Source: an uncultured Robiginitomaculum sp.
Lineage (GTDB): Bacteria; Pseudomonadota; Alphaproteobacteria; Caulobacterales; Maricaulaceae
Reading direction: 5' to 3'
NCBI GenBank assembly: GCA_938015875.1
Contig: CALLXE010000023.1
Coordinates: 1 to 60,025, forward strand
Length of the DNA stretch: 60,025 nt
The notes under the pieces are model-generated. The model was not told the DNA's origin. It worked only from the letters and a program-made list of their open reading frames with translations, and searched no databases. The first letter of the stretch is position 1. Each line of letters begins with the position of its first letter. The position numbers were made by a program, and so were the translations under genes. Shown piece by piece: positions 24,483-34,539 of this stretch.

Positions 24483-25949
24483 ATGAGCGATCACATTTTC
24501 GTCGGAACAGACAGCAGTGGCAAACGGCAAAATCTGCTGTTGAAACTGGCCAACCGTCACGGCCTGATTGCCGGCGCGACCGGCACCGGTAAGACCGTGA
24601 CCCTGCAGATTTTAACTGAAGGGTTTTCCGCCGCCGGCGTTCCGGTGTTTGCGGCCGATGTAAAAGGTGATTTGTCCGGACTTTGCAGCGCAGGGGATGA
24701 GTCGCACAAGCTCCACGATAAGCTCATGGCGCGGGCGGATATGATCGGCTTGGACGATTATTTCTACTCTGCCATGCCGGTAATCTTTTGGGATTTATAT
24801 GGCCGCCAAGGTCACCCCGTTCGCGCAACGATTGCCGAAATGGGACCGGTTCTTCTGTCGCGCCTTATGGGACTAAACGAGACGCAAGAAGGCATTTTGA
24901 CGATTGCGTTCGAATTGTCGGATGATGAAGACATGCTGCTGCTGGATTTAAAAGATCTCCGCGCACTGCTCAATTTTATCAATGACAACAGGGCGGAGAT
25001 TTCCCGGCAATATGGCAATGTGACGAGCCAATCTGTCGGCGCGATTATGCGTAAACTTTTGGTTTTAGAGCGGCAAGGCGCCGAGCAGTTCTTTGCCGAA
25101 CCGGCGTTAAAACTCCGCGACTTTATGCTGCGTGATGCAGACGGATTTGGGGCGGTTTCAATATTGGCAGCCGATGAACTGATTAATTCACCCGGATTAT
25201 ATTCAACATTTTTGCTATGGCTTTTGTCGGAATTGTTTGAAGAACTGCCTGAGGTGGGTAATCCCGACAAACCCGTCATGGTTTTCTTTTTCGACGAAGC
25301 GCATTTACTGTTTGACGATGCGCCCAAAGCGCTCATTCAAAAGATTGAGCAGGTCGCTCGCCTCATCCGGTCTAAGGGCGTGGGCATATATTTTGTGACG
25401 CAAAACCCGATGGATATTCCGGACACTGTGCTCGGGCAGCTTGGCAACCGTATTCAGCATGCCCTGCGCGCTTATACGCCCAAAGAGCAGAAAGCCGTGC
25501 GTGCGGCGGCGAGCAGTTTTCGCGAAAATCCCGACTTTGATACCGAAGACGTGATTACAGACTTAGGCGTCGGTGAGGCGCTGGTTTCCTTACTGGATGC
25601 CAAGGGCGTACCGGGCGTTGTCGGGCGCACAATGATACGACCGCCGGCCTCTCGCTTGGGCCCGGCAACGGAGGCCGAGCGCAAGGCGGTGATGAAAAAC
25701 TCGCCCGTTAAAGACGTTTACGATAAGACGATTGACCGCGAAAGCGCTTACGAAATTTTGGAAGAAAAAATCCAAGCCGCGCAAAAAGCAGCGGAAAAAC
25801 AGACGTCCAAATCAAGTCGGCGAAAGAAGTCCGGTCGTAAACAGGACTCCATGATCATGAAAGGCGTAAAACGCGAAGGCCGTTATATGGCTCGCCGTGT
25901 GGTCTACAGTATATTACGCGGCGTGGTCGGCGGCATGATGCGGCGATAG
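24483..25949 (+). CDS. HerA-like ATPase of the DUF853/YjgR family
   Basis: A 488-residue P-loop ATPase. Walker A is GATGTGKT at 31-38, followed by ADVKGDLSGL. Walker B is VFFFDEAHLLF near 264-274, and TQNP supplies the sensor-like segment. The family is related to the HerA/FtsK translocases; YjgR itself is not well characterised. The C-terminal 55 residues are strongly basic and end in an amphipathic helix, which could bind nucleic acid or membrane. AAGGATA precedes the ATG. Confidence 0.88.
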   Translation: MSDHIFVGTDSSGKRQNLLLKLANRHGLIAGATGTGKTVTLQILTEGFSAAGVPVFAADVKGDLSGLCSAGDESHKLHDKLMARADMIGLDDYFYSAMPVIFWDLYGRQGHPVRATIAEMGPVLLSRLMGLNETQEGILTIAFELSDDEDMLLLDLKDLRALLNFINDNRAEISRQYGNVTSQSVGAIMRKLLVLERQGAEQFFAEPALKLRDFMLRDADGFGAVSILAADELINSPGLYSTFLLWLLSELFEELPEVGNPDKPVMVFFFDEAHLLFDDAPKALIQKIEQVARLIRSKGVGIYFVTQNPMDIPDTVLGQLGNRIQHALRAYTPKEQKAVRAAASSFRENPDFDTEDVITDLGVGEALVSLLDAKGVPGVVGRTMIRPPASRLGPATEAERKAVMKNSPVKDVYDKTIDRESAYEILEEKIQAAQKAAEKQTSKSSRRKKSGRKQDSMIMKGVKREGRYMARRVVYSILRGVVGGMMRR

Positions 25950-25991
25950 GGGCGGAGTCTTATATCGCGATAATTCCGCGAGGGCTCCGGT

Positions 25992-28553
25992 TTACTTAAA
26001 AATCAATTTTCCTTTTTCCAAATCGATTTTGATGTTTGATCCGTCCGGAAGATCGCCTTCCAAAAGTTTACGGGCCAGCGTGTCCTGCACTTCTTTTTGG
26101 ATCACCCGTTTCAGCGGTCTTGCACCGTAACTTGGATCATAACCACGCTCGCCGATCCAATTGCGGGCCGTTTCAGATAAATCCAAAACGATATTACGAT
26201 CCGCCAGCCAGCCTTCGAGCCGCTTCATCTGAATATCGACAATAGCGCCCATATGTTCAGGCTTAAGCCGCTCGAACAACAGAACCTCGTCCACCCGATT
26301 AATAAATTCAGGGCGGAAGTTTGCGGCCACATCTGCCATAACTCCGATACGCGCTTTTTCCACGCTCTCGCCGGCGGCTAAATTCAGCAAATGCTGCGAG
26401 CCGATATTGGAGGTCATAATAATCAGCGTATTTCGGAAATCGACCGTGCGGCCTTGGCCGTCCGTCAGGCGTCCGTCGTCGAGCACTTGCAGCAGAACAT
26501 TGAAAACATCCGGATGGGCTTTCTCAATTTCGTCAAACAAGACAACCTGATAAGGCCGGCGGCGCACAGATTCTGTCAGCGCTCCGCCTTCATCATAACC
26601 GACATATCCGGGCGGCGCGCCGATCAGGCGGGATACGGAATGTTTCTCCATATACTCAGACATATCCATACGGGTAATCGCAGCGTCATCGTCAAACAGA
26701 AATCCGGCCAGCGCCTTGGTCAGCTCTGTTTTACCCACGCCCGTCGGACCAAGGAACATAAAGCTTCCGATTGGGCGGGCAGGGTCTTTCAGGCCGGCTC
26801 GCGCCCGGCGCACAGCGTCCGATACGGCGCGCACGGCTTCGCCCTGGCCGACCACTCGGGCGGCGAGGACAGTTTCCATCTCCAACAGTTTCTCGCGCTC
26901 ACCTTCGAGCAGTTTTTCGGCCGGAATTCCGGTCCACCGCGCGACGACGGCGGCGACTTGGTCACTGTCGACAACTTCGGTCATCATCTCGCTGCCGGAC
27001 GTTTCAGCCTCAGCAACGGTTTTTTCCAACTTCGGAATATCCACATGTTGCAGGCGGCCGGCGGTTTCGTAATCACCGCGCCTTGCGGCATCTGCGAGTT
27101 TATTGCGCGCAATATCAAGCGCTTCTTTGGCGTTGGCGGCGGCGTTTAATTTGTTTTTCTCCGCCTGCCATGCCGCCGTCATATCGTCGCTTTGCGCGGA
27201 CAGTTCTGCGATCTCAGTATTACGTTTTTCAAGGCGATCTTTAGACGCGTCATCTTTCTCCGCTTTCAGGGCTTCGACCTCAATGCGCAGCTGAACCAGA
27301 CGGCGATCAATCTCGTCGAGCGCCTCAGGCTTACTGTCGACTTGCATACGCAAACGGCTGGCGGCTTCGTCCATCAGGTCAATGGCTTTGTCCGGCAAAA
27401 ATCGATCCGTGATATAACGATGCGACAGGGTGGCCGCGGCGACAATCGCGCCGTCAGAAATGCGAATGCCGTGATGAACTTCGTATTTATCTTTCAGGCC
27501 GCGCAATATGGAGACTGTATCTTCGACTGTCGGCTCTGTGACAAAAACAGTCAGGAAACGCCGGGCGAGGGCCGCGTCTTTTTCCAAATGTTTGCGGTAT
27601 TCATCCAAAGTGGTCGCGCCGACGCAGTGAAGCTCCCCGCGCGCGAGGGCCGGTTTCAAAAGGTTGGCCGCATCCATCGCGCCGTCGCCTTTCCCGGCCC
27701 CGACAAGGGTGTGAATTTCGTCGATGAACAGGATAATCTGTCCATCCGCGCTCTCAATATCTTTAAGCACAGCCTTCAGCCGTTCTTCAAACTCGCCGCG
27801 ATATTTCGCACCGGCAATCAACGCGCCCATGTCTAGCGCCCACAAAGATTTCCCGGCAATAGACTCAGGCACATCGCCATTGACAATTCGCAGGGCAAGG
27901 CCTTCGGCAATGGCGGTCTTCCCGACGCCGGGTTCTCCGATCAAAAGCGGGTTGTTCTTTGTGCGTCGGGTCAGCACTTGAAGCGTGCGGCGAATTTCCT
28001 CATCTCGTCCAATAACGGGATCAAGCTTTCCGTCGCGGGCAGCCGCCGTCAGGTCGCGCGCATATTTAGACAGGGCGTCATAGCCGTCCTCGGCATTTTC
28101 ACTGTCGGCGGTGCGGCCTTTGCGTAAATCTTTAATGGCCTCGCCAATGCCGGACACTGACGCGCCGCAAGCCACGATCATTTTGGAAATATCACTGTCT
28201 GTTGTCAGCGCCATTAAGAGCCGCTCTGCCGTGACAAAAGCGTCGCCGGCTTTTTTGGCCTGTGCTTCGGCCTTGGCCGTGACCTTGCCGGTCTGCGCAG
28301 CCAGTATCAGGCGGTCGGCGCCCGCGCCCTGAACTTGCGCGATTTTACTCAAAGCGGTTTCGATATCCGCGCGCAGTATATTTAAGTCCCCGCCCGCCGT
28401 GCGGATAAGGTTCGCCGCCAAAGCTTCTTTTTCATCAACTAAGGCCGCGAGTAAATGCACCGGTAAAAGTTGCTGCGAGTTGCGGGTTAAAGCCAGGCTT
28501 TGCGCAGCTTGGATAACGGCGCGTGATCGGGCTGTATATGATTGTAAGTCCAT
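25992..28553 (-). CDS. clpB: ATP-dependent disaggregase ClpB
   Basis: An 853-residue Hsp100 chaperone that pulls apart protein aggregates with DnaK. It has a Clp N domain (1-145), AAA+ 1 with Walker [13 protein letters not shown] and Walker [13 protein letters not shown], the long coiled-coil middle domain (about 395-520) that distinguishes ClpB from ClpA/C, and AAA+ 2 with [12 protein letters not shown] and [14 protein letters not shown] use the ATG at 28553 ([10 protein letters not shown]): GGAGGG lies seven bases before it, whereas the ATG at 28568 would contain the Shine-Dalgarno in its own codons. A heat-shock promoter lies upstream. Confidence 0.97.
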   Translation of the reverse strand: MDLQSYTARSRAVIQAAQSLALTRNSQQLLPVHLLAALVDEKEALAANLIRTAGGDLNILRADIETALSKIAQVQGAGADRLILAAQTGKVTAKAEAQAKKAGDAFVTAERLLMALTTDSDISKMIVACGASVSGIGEAIKDLRKGRTADSENAEDGYDALSKYARDLTAAARDGKLDPVIGRDEEIRRTLQVLTRRTKNNPLLIGEPGVGKTAIAEGLALRIVNGDVPESIAGKSLWALDMGALIAGAKYRGEFEERLKAVLKDIESADGQIILFIDEIHTLVGAGKGDGAMDAANLLKPALARGELHCVGATTLDEYRKHLEKDAALARRFLTVFVTEPTVEDTVSILRGLKDKYEVHHGIRISDGAIVAAATLSHRYITDRFLPDKAIDLMDEAASRLRMQVDSKPEALDEIDRRLVQLRIEVEALKAEKDDASKDRLEKRNTEIAELSAQSDDMTAAWQAEKNKLNAAANAKEALDIARNKLADAARRGDYETAGRLQHVDIPKLEKTVAEAETSGSEMMTEVVDSDQVAAVVARWTGIPAEKLLEGEREKLLEMETVLAARVVGQGEAVRAVSDAVRRARAGLKDPARPIGSFMFLGPTGVGKTELTKALAGFLFDDDAAITRMDMSEYMEKHSVSRLIGAPPGYVGYDEGGALTESVRRRPYQVVLFDEIEKAHPDVFNVLLQVLDDGRLTDGQGRTVDFRNTLIIMTSNIGSQHLLNLAAGESVEKARIGVMADVAANFRPEFINRVDEVLLFERLKPEHMGAIVDIQMKRLEGWLADRNIVLDLSETARNWIGERGYDPSYGARPLKRVIQKEVQDTLARKLLEGDLPDGSNIKIDLEKGKLIFK

Positions 28554-28585
28554 GAGAGAACCCTCCATAAAATGTATTGAGTCTC

Positions 28586-28613
28586 AAATAGGAATTTATT
28601 CCCTACGCGCAAG
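28586..28613 (-). promoter_or_regulatory. RpoH (sigma-32) heat-shock promoter of clpB
   Basis: On the minus strand the sequence reads CTTG, 17 bases, CCTATTT. This matches the alphaproteobacterial RpoH consensus (CTTG, 16-18 bases, CYTATNT) and lies about 33 bases before the chosen clpB start. ClpB is a classic RpoH target, so function and motif agree. Confidence 0.85.
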
Positions 28614-28712
28614 ACGGCAGGATTTTATTTTTTCTGCGGCAAGGATGCCGCAAAGTTTGACAAATGCGCCCGCGCGCGCGACACCCGGCGAGCTCTAACC
28701 ATTGACTTTACT

Positions 28713-30122
28713 ATGACCCAAGTTGCCGCCAATTCCCAAGCTTATGAAATGCCCGCCACATGGGGCGGCGAGCTAAAGGCTTTGTTGTGGCTGGGCGTGC
28801 CGATGGGGTTGGCGCAGGTCGTGTCTTTCTTTGTCTATTTTATCGATATTTTGATGATTGCCCGCTTAACGCCCGCTGATGTGGCCGCGGCCTCCTTGGG
28901 CTCTGTCTATTACTTTGCGCTTTGGATGCTGGGCGCAGGGCCGGTTATGGCAGTCTCGCCTATGGTCTCCCAAGCTTTGGGGGGCAATACAGGCGAGCGG
29001 GCCGACGTACGCCGCACGGTGCGCATGTCCCTTTGGGCTATTGCCATATTAACGCCGTTCATCGCTCTGATTTGTTTTGCCTCAAAGCCGATCTCTTTGG
29101 CCTTTAATCAAGACCCGGTCGTGGCGGCCAAGGCCTATAGCTATACTCTTATGTTAATCCCCGGCTGGTTCTTTGCTCTGTCCGTTATGGCCTTGCGCAA
29201 TTTTTTGGCTGCGATTGCGCGGACATGGGTTCCGCTTGTACTGGCGGTTATCGGAACGTCGCTGAATGCGGGGCTGAATTGGGTTTTCATTTTCGGTAAT
29301 TTAGGGTTTCCGGCCATGGGCCTGACCGGAGCGGGCATCGCGTCCAGTTTGACTTATTTTCTCACCTTTCTTATTTTTGTCGCCTATATCCGTTTCGACC
29401 GGCTCGCTAATAGCTTTCAGGTGTTTTCAAACTTTTTCAAATCGGACACGCCGCGCCTCAAAGAACTCGCGCGGCTCGGCTGGCCGATTTCTGTGACGAC
29501 AATGTTTGAAGGTATGCTGTTTAATTCTGCCGTTTTTATTGTCGGCGTAATAGGCGTGGCAGAGCAGGCGGCCTATCAAATCGGTCTGAACGTCGCCTCG
29601 CTGGCCTTTATGCTGCCCTTCGGCCTGTCAATGGCCGGGGCGACCCGCATGGGATTGGCGGCCGGCGCTGATGATCGATCTGCCATGGTGCGAGTCACGT
29701 TTACGACGCAATTTGTGTGTATTTTTGCAATTGGTATGGCGGCGATTCCGATCGCGCTGTTCCCTGAATATGTGGCGACCCGCTATATGAAAAGCACAAG
29801 CCCTGAAAACATACAGGTTATCGCGCTCGTCATTACATTCCTGCCCATCGCGGCCGGATTTATGTTTTTTGACGCGGTGCAGGTCGCCGCCAATCAGCTT
29901 TTGCGCGGATTGAAAGACGTCACATGGGCTATGGCCCTGACCGGGGTGAGCTATTGGCTCGTCGGCTTTCCGGTCGCTTACTATCTGGGTTTGCATAGTT
30001 CCGTCGGCGCAAAAGGCGTCTGGTATGGCCTGATGGCCGGTCTTTTATGCGGAGCAATATTATTGGGTGCGCGGCTGACATATTTGCTGCGCGGGAAGGC
30101 CGGTCTTGCTCAAATGCATTAA
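28713..30122 (+). CDS. MATE-family multidrug exporter (NorM-like)
   Basis: A 469-residue, 12-helix MATE transporter that uses Na+ or H+ gradients to expel cationic drugs. Family features include LGVPMGLAQVVSFFVYFIDI, LGSVYYFALWMLGAGPVMAV and SPMVSQALGG in the first bundle, and the matching GWPISVTTMFEG start of the second. It is divergent from clpB. The substrate and coupling ion cannot be told from sequence. Confidence 0.9.
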   Translation: MTQVAANSQAYEMPATWGGELKALLWLGVPMGLAQVVSFFVYFIDILMIARLTPADVAAASLGSVYYFALWMLGAGPVMAVSPMVSQALGGNTGERADVRRTVRMSLWAIAILTPFIALICFASKPISLAFNQDPVVAAKAYSYTLMLIPGWFFALSVMALRNFLAAIARTWVPLVLAVIGTSLNAGLNWVFIFGNLGFPAMGLTGAGIASSLTYFLTFLIFVAYIRFDRLANSFQVFSNFFKSDTPRLKELARLGWPISVTTMFEGMLFNSAVFIVGVIGVAEQAAYQIGLNVASLAFMLPFGLSMAGATRMGLAAGADDRSAMVRVTFTTQFVCIFAIGMAAIPIALFPEYVATRYMKSTSPENIQVIALVITFLPIAAGFMFFDAVQVAANQLLRGLKDVTWAMALTGVSYWLVGFPVAYYLGLHSSVGAKGVWYGLMAGLLCGAILLGARLTYLLRGKAGLAQMH

Positions 30123-30192
30123 CCCTGTTAATTATAACATAATTAGCGCATTATGCACAAAATAACGTTGGGGTAGAACGGAAAGATTTAAT

Positions 30193-31929
30193 ATGAAAGC
30201 TATATTGCTAAGTGCTGTTGCAGCTATAATTTTGACCGGTTGCGGCGGCGGCGGCGGCGGAGGGTCGTCATCCTCCGGCGGATCCGGCCCTGTCGGCGTT
30301 ACGCCTCCACCCCCACCCCCGCCCCCACCCCCGCCTCCGGTATCAGCAACGCAAATCAGCGATAAAGATGCGTCACGAGATTTTCTGATGCGCGGCGGAT
30401 GGGGCGGGTCAGAATCTGATATCGACGCCGCTGTCGGCACAGATGCCGCCGATTGGATCGCCGCGCAAATGGCGATTCCGATGACTGAAATTTCGCCAAT
30501 CATGCGCGCCGGCGGACCCTTTGCGTCCGGTACGGCCATGAACAGAAAGATTTGGTGGGATCAGACGCTGAACAATGATGATGTTTTGCGCTCGCGTATG
30601 GTCTTTGCTCTGTCACAGATTATCGTTGCGTCTAATTCTGCCGATGGCAATATCGCTGCCAATCAGCGTATGGCGTCTTATATGGATACGCTTAGCCGAC
30701 ACGCCTTCGGCAATTATCGCGATCTTTTGCAGGATATTACTTACAACACTCAAATGGGTCAGTTTTTGACCTATCGCGGTAATCGCAAAGCGTCCGATGA
30801 TGGCCTGCGCCAGCCCGATGAAAATTACGCTCGCGAAATTATGCAACTTTTCTCTATTGGCCTCGTAGAGTTGAACCCGGATGGCACGGTTAAGACCGGC
30901 GGAGACGGACAGCCGATTGAGACTTACACGAATGAAGATGTATCCGGTTTGGCCCGTGTCTTTACCGGATTTATTTATAATAACACGCTTGAGCCGGCTG
31001 AGGAACGATATTTTCAACCGATGATTATCAATGAGGGCCAGCATTCAGATAAGGTAAAATCATTTCTGGGCACAACGATACCGGCCGGTACAAGCGGAGA
31101 GGCATCTGTAACCCAAGCGCTTGATGCTCTGTTTGCCCACCCGAATGTTGCGCCCTTTATTTCCTCACAGCTTATTCAGCGTTTCACCCAATCTTCACCG
31201 GCTCCGGATTATGTTGCCCGCGTTTCTGCGGCATTTGAAAGCGGGCTTTACACAACCGGTGAGGGCGATCGTTTCGGCACAGGAGAGCGCGGAGATTTGG
31301 CGGCCACTTTGGCGGCGGTCTTGCTTGATCCGCAATTTTTTGATGCGGTTCCGCCCGGGCCGCGCGAAGGTAAAATCCGTGAACCCATTTTACGCTTTGT
31401 CCATTGGGTCAAAGCCATGGAGGTTGAAAACCCGCAAGGGTCCAATGAGAAATCAGTTTACAGATTTATGCGGGAATCAGGACGAGGCATTTCCCAAGGC
31501 GCGTTTCAATCCCCGTCTGTATTTAATTTCTACCGACCCGGCTTTAAAGCGCCCGGCTCTGACAGCGCTGCGGCAGACCTGACCGCGCCGGAGTTGCAGC
31601 TTGTCCAAGAAGGGCAAATTCGCGGCTATTACGACTTTATGTTCAATCTTGTTGCCGGCCGCGTTAATCGCGATGACAACAGTATTGACAGTTTCCGGGC
31701 CACCTATCCGCGCTTAACGGCCGTGGCCGATAACCCGGAAGTGTTGGTTGATCTGGTCGAAGACTTGCTCATTTCCGGAAGCTTTGAAGCCACGACGCGG
31801 CAACGCATTATTGATGCAGTGACCTTGTCGCCTTTGCGCGATTCAGACCTTGAGGCTGATGCGTTGAGCCGGGCTAAAATTGCGGTTTATATGGCGGTAA
31901 CGTCGGTTGAATATGGGATGCAGTACTGA
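30193..31929 (+). CDS. DUF1800 lipoprotein
   Basis: A 578-residue protein with lipobox ILTGC (Cys17). A run of Gly, then Ser/Gly, then twelve consecutive Pro tether a DUF1800 domain (from about 52 to the end). Recognisable stretches are RFLMRGGWG-like DFLMRGGWGG, NYAREIMQLFSIGL, LARVFTGF, and the C-terminal SPLRDSDLEADALSRAK. DUF1800 proteins are exported and almost always paired with DUF1501; their role is unknown. The next gene's ATG overlaps this stop by one base. The Gly and Pro tracts could be prone to slippage. Confidence 0.85.
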   Translation: MKAILLSAVAAIILTGCGGGGGGGSSSSGGSGPVGVTPPPPPPPPPPPPVSATQISDKDASRDFLMRGGWGGSESDIDAAVGTDAADWIAAQMAIPMTEISPIMRAGGPFASGTAMNRKIWWDQTLNNDDVLRSRMVFALSQIIVASNSADGNIAANQRMASYMDTLSRHAFGNYRDLLQDITYNTQMGQFLTYRGNRKASDDGLRQPDENYAREIMQLFSIGLVELNPDGTVKTGGDGQPIETYTNEDVSGLARVFTGFIYNNTLEPAEERYFQPMIINEGQHSDKVKSFLGTTIPAGTSGEASVTQALDALFAHPNVAPFISSQLIQRFTQSSPAPDYVARVSAAFESGLYTTGEGDRFGTGERGDLAATLAAVLLDPQFFDAVPPGPREGKIREPILRFVHWVKAMEVENPQGSNEKSVYRFMRESGRGISQGAFQSPSVFNFYRPGFKAPGSDSAAADLTAPELQLVQEGQIRGYYDFMFNLVAGRVNRDDNSIDSFRATYPRLTAVADNPEVLVDLVEDLLISGSFEATTRQRIIDAVTLSPLRDSDLEADALSRAKIAVYMAVTSVEYGMQY

Positions 31930-33341
31930 TGACTTATTATAATCGCAGAGGGTTTTTGAAATCCGCCGCCGGCTTTGCAGCCACCGTTCCTATGCTGGGA
32001 TCCATGATGGCGCAAAACGCTTACGCCGCTGATGCGACGGGATATAAAGCACTGGTTTGCCTGATGTTTAAAGGCGGGGTTGACGGATCAGACTGGCTTT
32101 TGCCGGTTGATGCGCAGCCTTACAGCCGGATGGAAACTTTGCGCGGAGAGCTTTTTGCAAGTTATGCGGACGGATCGCGCAATCGTGAAAATCTGCTGCC
32201 TGTCGGCGCGGCGGCCAATGGCGTCAATTACGGACTGCCGTCTAATCTGACAGGATTTCATGATCTGATAACGGCCGGCAAAGGCCGGATTGTCGCTAAT
32301 GTCGGCCCCTTGGTCGAACCGGTGACGCGGGCGACATGGGATAATCAATCCGCCGCACGTCCGAAAAAATTGTTCTCTCATAATGATCAACAGGCAACAT
32401 GGCTGACCGGCGGCGTCGAAGGCATTTCGACCGGATGGGCCGGGCGATTTATGGATCCCTATGTCGATGCAGGCACGCAAGCATCGACCTATGGGACCTT
32501 GGCAACCGGCTCCTCCGGCCACGCCTTTATGACAGGTCGTTTTTCCCGCGAACTGGTTATTCCTACGGGGAACGCTAATCCGCTTAATTACGAGCGTTAC
32601 GGCAATGACTTGTCGCCGCAACTTCGGGGCAATGCTGCCTTTAATGATTTGATTTATCAAAACCTGCGGGCGGGTAATGTGTCACCGTCAAACCCTTATG
32701 CGCGGGACTTGTCCGCAGTTGCCCGGCGCGGCATGGATAATTTGGATCGCTATACTGAAATTTTGAAAGGCGCGCCGGCGTCTGCAACGTCTTATTCAGC
32801 AACCACAATTTCGCGCCAGTTTGAACAGGTCGCCAAAACGATTGCAATGGCCGGAACATTCGGAGTGAAACGCCAGATTTTCTACGTTCAGGCCCCCGGC
32901 GGTTATGACACGCACAGTAACCAATCGGATTCACAGGGGCAGGTTACGCAAACGTCCAATGCTGTGACTGAATTTATTGCCGCCATAGAGGCGATGGGCA
33001 TGAGCAATGACGTGACTGTTTTCACGGCTTCTGATTTCGGCCGTACCATGACAACCAATGGCTCAGGTTCGGACCACGGCTGGGGCAACCATCACTTTGT
33101 CTTCGGCGGCGCTTTGGATGATATGGCAGACGTCAATATTATCGGCGCGCCGACCGGTTATGATTTGCAAACGGATCTTTACACCGATCAACGCGGACGC
33201 ATCATCCCGGAGATTGCCGTCGATCAATATTCCGCCACGCTCGGCAAATGGTTCGGCTTAAATGAAACCGATCTGGCCACCGCCCTGCCGAACCTGTCCA
33301 ACTTCAATGATAAGGATTTGGGGCTGTTTGCGAGTTCATAG
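31929..33341 (+). CDS. DUF1501 protein with Tat signal
   Basis: A 470-residue protein that starts with a twin-arginine signal (RRGFLKSAAGF) and a likely cleavage after NAYA, so it is exported folded. The DUF1501 domain follows, with LVCLMFKGGVDGSDWLLP, DNQSAARP, GGYDTHSNQS, SDFGRTMTTNGSGSDHGWG and the His-rich WGNHHFVFGG. The family is distantly related to sulfatase/alkaline phosphatase-fold proteins. Its obligate partner is the preceding DUF1800 gene. Function is unknown. Confidence 0.85.
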   Translation: MTYYNRRGFLKSAAGFAATVPMLGSMMAQNAYAADATGYKALVCLMFKGGVDGSDWLLPVDAQPYSRMETLRGELFASYADGSRNRENLLPVGAAANGVNYGLPSNLTGFHDLITAGKGRIVANVGPLVEPVTRATWDNQSAARPKKLFSHNDQQATWLTGGVEGISTGWAGRFMDPYVDAGTQASTYGTLATGSSGHAFMTGRFSRELVIPTGNANPLNYERYGNDLSPQLRGNAAFNDLIYQNLRAGNVSPSNPYARDLSAVARRGMDNLDRYTEILKGAPASATSYSATTISRQFEQVAKTIAMAGTFGVKRQIFYVQAPGGYDTHSNQSDSQGQVTQTSNAVTEFIAAIEAMGMSNDVTVFTASDFGRTMTTNGSGSDHGWGNHHFVFGGALDDMADVNIIGAPTGYDLQTDLYTDQRGRIIPEIAVDQYSATLGKWFGLNETDLATALPNLSNFNDKDLGLFASS

Positions 33342-33483
33342 CCCCCAACTGCAAATAAAATAGGAATACAGCCATATTGTTCTTGATTTGTTCTCATTCG
33401 GTCTTGTAAAAGAAACCGGAGAGCTTACCTAAACGTTAATGGAGCGAAGCAGCAGCTTTGCGCGTTTAGAGCAGGAGGCCGAG

Positions 33484-33828
33484 ATGGTGAAATCATTGAA
33501 CCCTTTCATTGATAAAATTTTATGGCAATCCCCTGCGCGCACGATCGGGCAATATCAATGGCGGGCTATCGTTTACACATTGCCGGTGCGTTATGGCGCG
33601 GGGTTGAAGCGTTTTGATTTTCAATTTCGCCGGGCGAGCGCCTTTGGCAGCGCGCCGGAGCTTTGGACTGATGCTCACGATTTTCCGGGCTATGCGCGCT
33701 ATTTGCCAAGTTACGGCCTGCCCAAAGAGCTTGCCGCAATGCGCGCCCGTTATGAAGATGATATCGACCCGGTTATGGGCGTCATGCCCAAGGCCAAAGG
33801 GGCGCAGTTAAGCCTCGCTCTCAGCTAA
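33484..33828 (+). CDS. Hypothetical protein
   Basis: A 114-residue soluble protein that I do not recognise. It is rich in aromatic and basic residues (QYQWRAIVYTLPVRYG, FDFQFRRAS), with no signal peptide or membrane helix. The ATG at 33484 has AGGAGG five bases upstream and is preferred over the ATG at 33439. It converges on pyrF with only ten bases between stops. Codon use looks like its neighbours. Confidence 0.6.
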   Translation: MVKSLNPFIDKILWQSPARTIGQYQWRAIVYTLPVRYGAGLKRFDFQFRRASAFGSAPELWTDAHDFPGYARYLPSYGLPKELAAMRARYEDDIDPVMGVMPKAKGAQLSLALS

Positions 33829-33838
33829 AGCCGTCAGC

Positions 33839-34534
33839 TTATGCCCCGGCAATATTCGCGAGCACGGCCTGCGCGGCGGCGCGTGGGTCGGGGGCGGCGT
33901 TAATCGGCCGGCCGACCACGATATGGCTTGCGCCGGAATTGAGCGCATCGAACGGTGTGGCCACGCGTTTTTGATCGCCCTTATCCCCGCCGTGCAAACG
34001 CACGCCGGGGGTGACAATTAAAAAGTCTTTTGGCGCGCCCTCGCGAATAGCGGCGGCCTCGAGCGGGCTTGAAACAACGCCGTCTATCCCGCAATCGGCG
34101 GCTTGAACAGCCCGGCGCATAACCAATGTTTCTGCGTCATCATGATAGCCGATAGCCTCTAAATCCTCTTTGTCTAAAGAGGTTAAAACCGTCACGCCGA
34201 TACTCTTTAAATCTGATCCGGCGGCGCCTTTGGCGGCGGCGCGCATGACGTCAGGACGGGCGTGAACCGTCAGGATTTGCGCCCCGAAACCGGCCACGCT
34301 GCGCACGGCTTTCTCCACCGTGGCGTCAATGTCATGAAATTTGAAATCCAAAAAGACGTTCTTGCCGGCGTCGATTAACGTGCGGGCTAAATCCATACCG
34401 CCGACCGGTAAAAGTTGCAGGCCGATTTTATAGGATGATACGCTGCCCCCTAAGGTCTGCGTTAACGCCCGCGCTTCTTCAACGCTCGGCAAATCAAGGG
34501 CCACATATAACCGGTCATCAGCATCATAAATCAT
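33839..34534 (-). CDS. pyrF: Orotidine 5'-phosphate decarboxylase
   Basis: A 231-residue TIM-barrel enzyme that converts OMP to UMP, the last step of pyrimidine synthesis. The catalytic Asp-Lys-Asp motif is in FLDFKFHDI. The opening YVALDLPSVEEA and the phosphate-binding IVTPGVRL and IVVGRPI are also present. Possible starts are GTG 34543, ATG 34540 and ATG 34534; I prefer 34534, because AAGGG sits eight bases upstream. It is coupled to the SDR gene, whose stop is just before. Confidence 0.95.
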   Translation of the reverse strand: MIYDADDRLYVALDLPSVEEARALTQTLGGSVSSYKIGLQLLPVGGMDLARTLIDAGKNVFLDFKFHDIDATVEKAVRSVAGFGAQILTVHARPDVMRAAAKGAAGSDLKSIGVTVLTSLDKEDLEAIGYHDDAETLVMRRAVQAADCGIDGVVSSPLEAAAIREGAPKDFLIVTPGVRLHGGDKGDQKRVATPFDALNSGASHIVVGRPINAAPDPRAAAQAVLANIAGA

Positions 34535-34539
34535 GGTCA

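Noticed and set aside
28635-28652. Hairpin TGCGGCA-AGGA-TGCCGCA as a terminator
   Set aside because: No T-run on either strand in the right place, and it lies between divergent genes where no transcript ends.
30132-30539. Pro/Gly-rich frame on the minus strand
   Set aside because: It mirrors the Gly/Pro tether of the DUF1800 gene.
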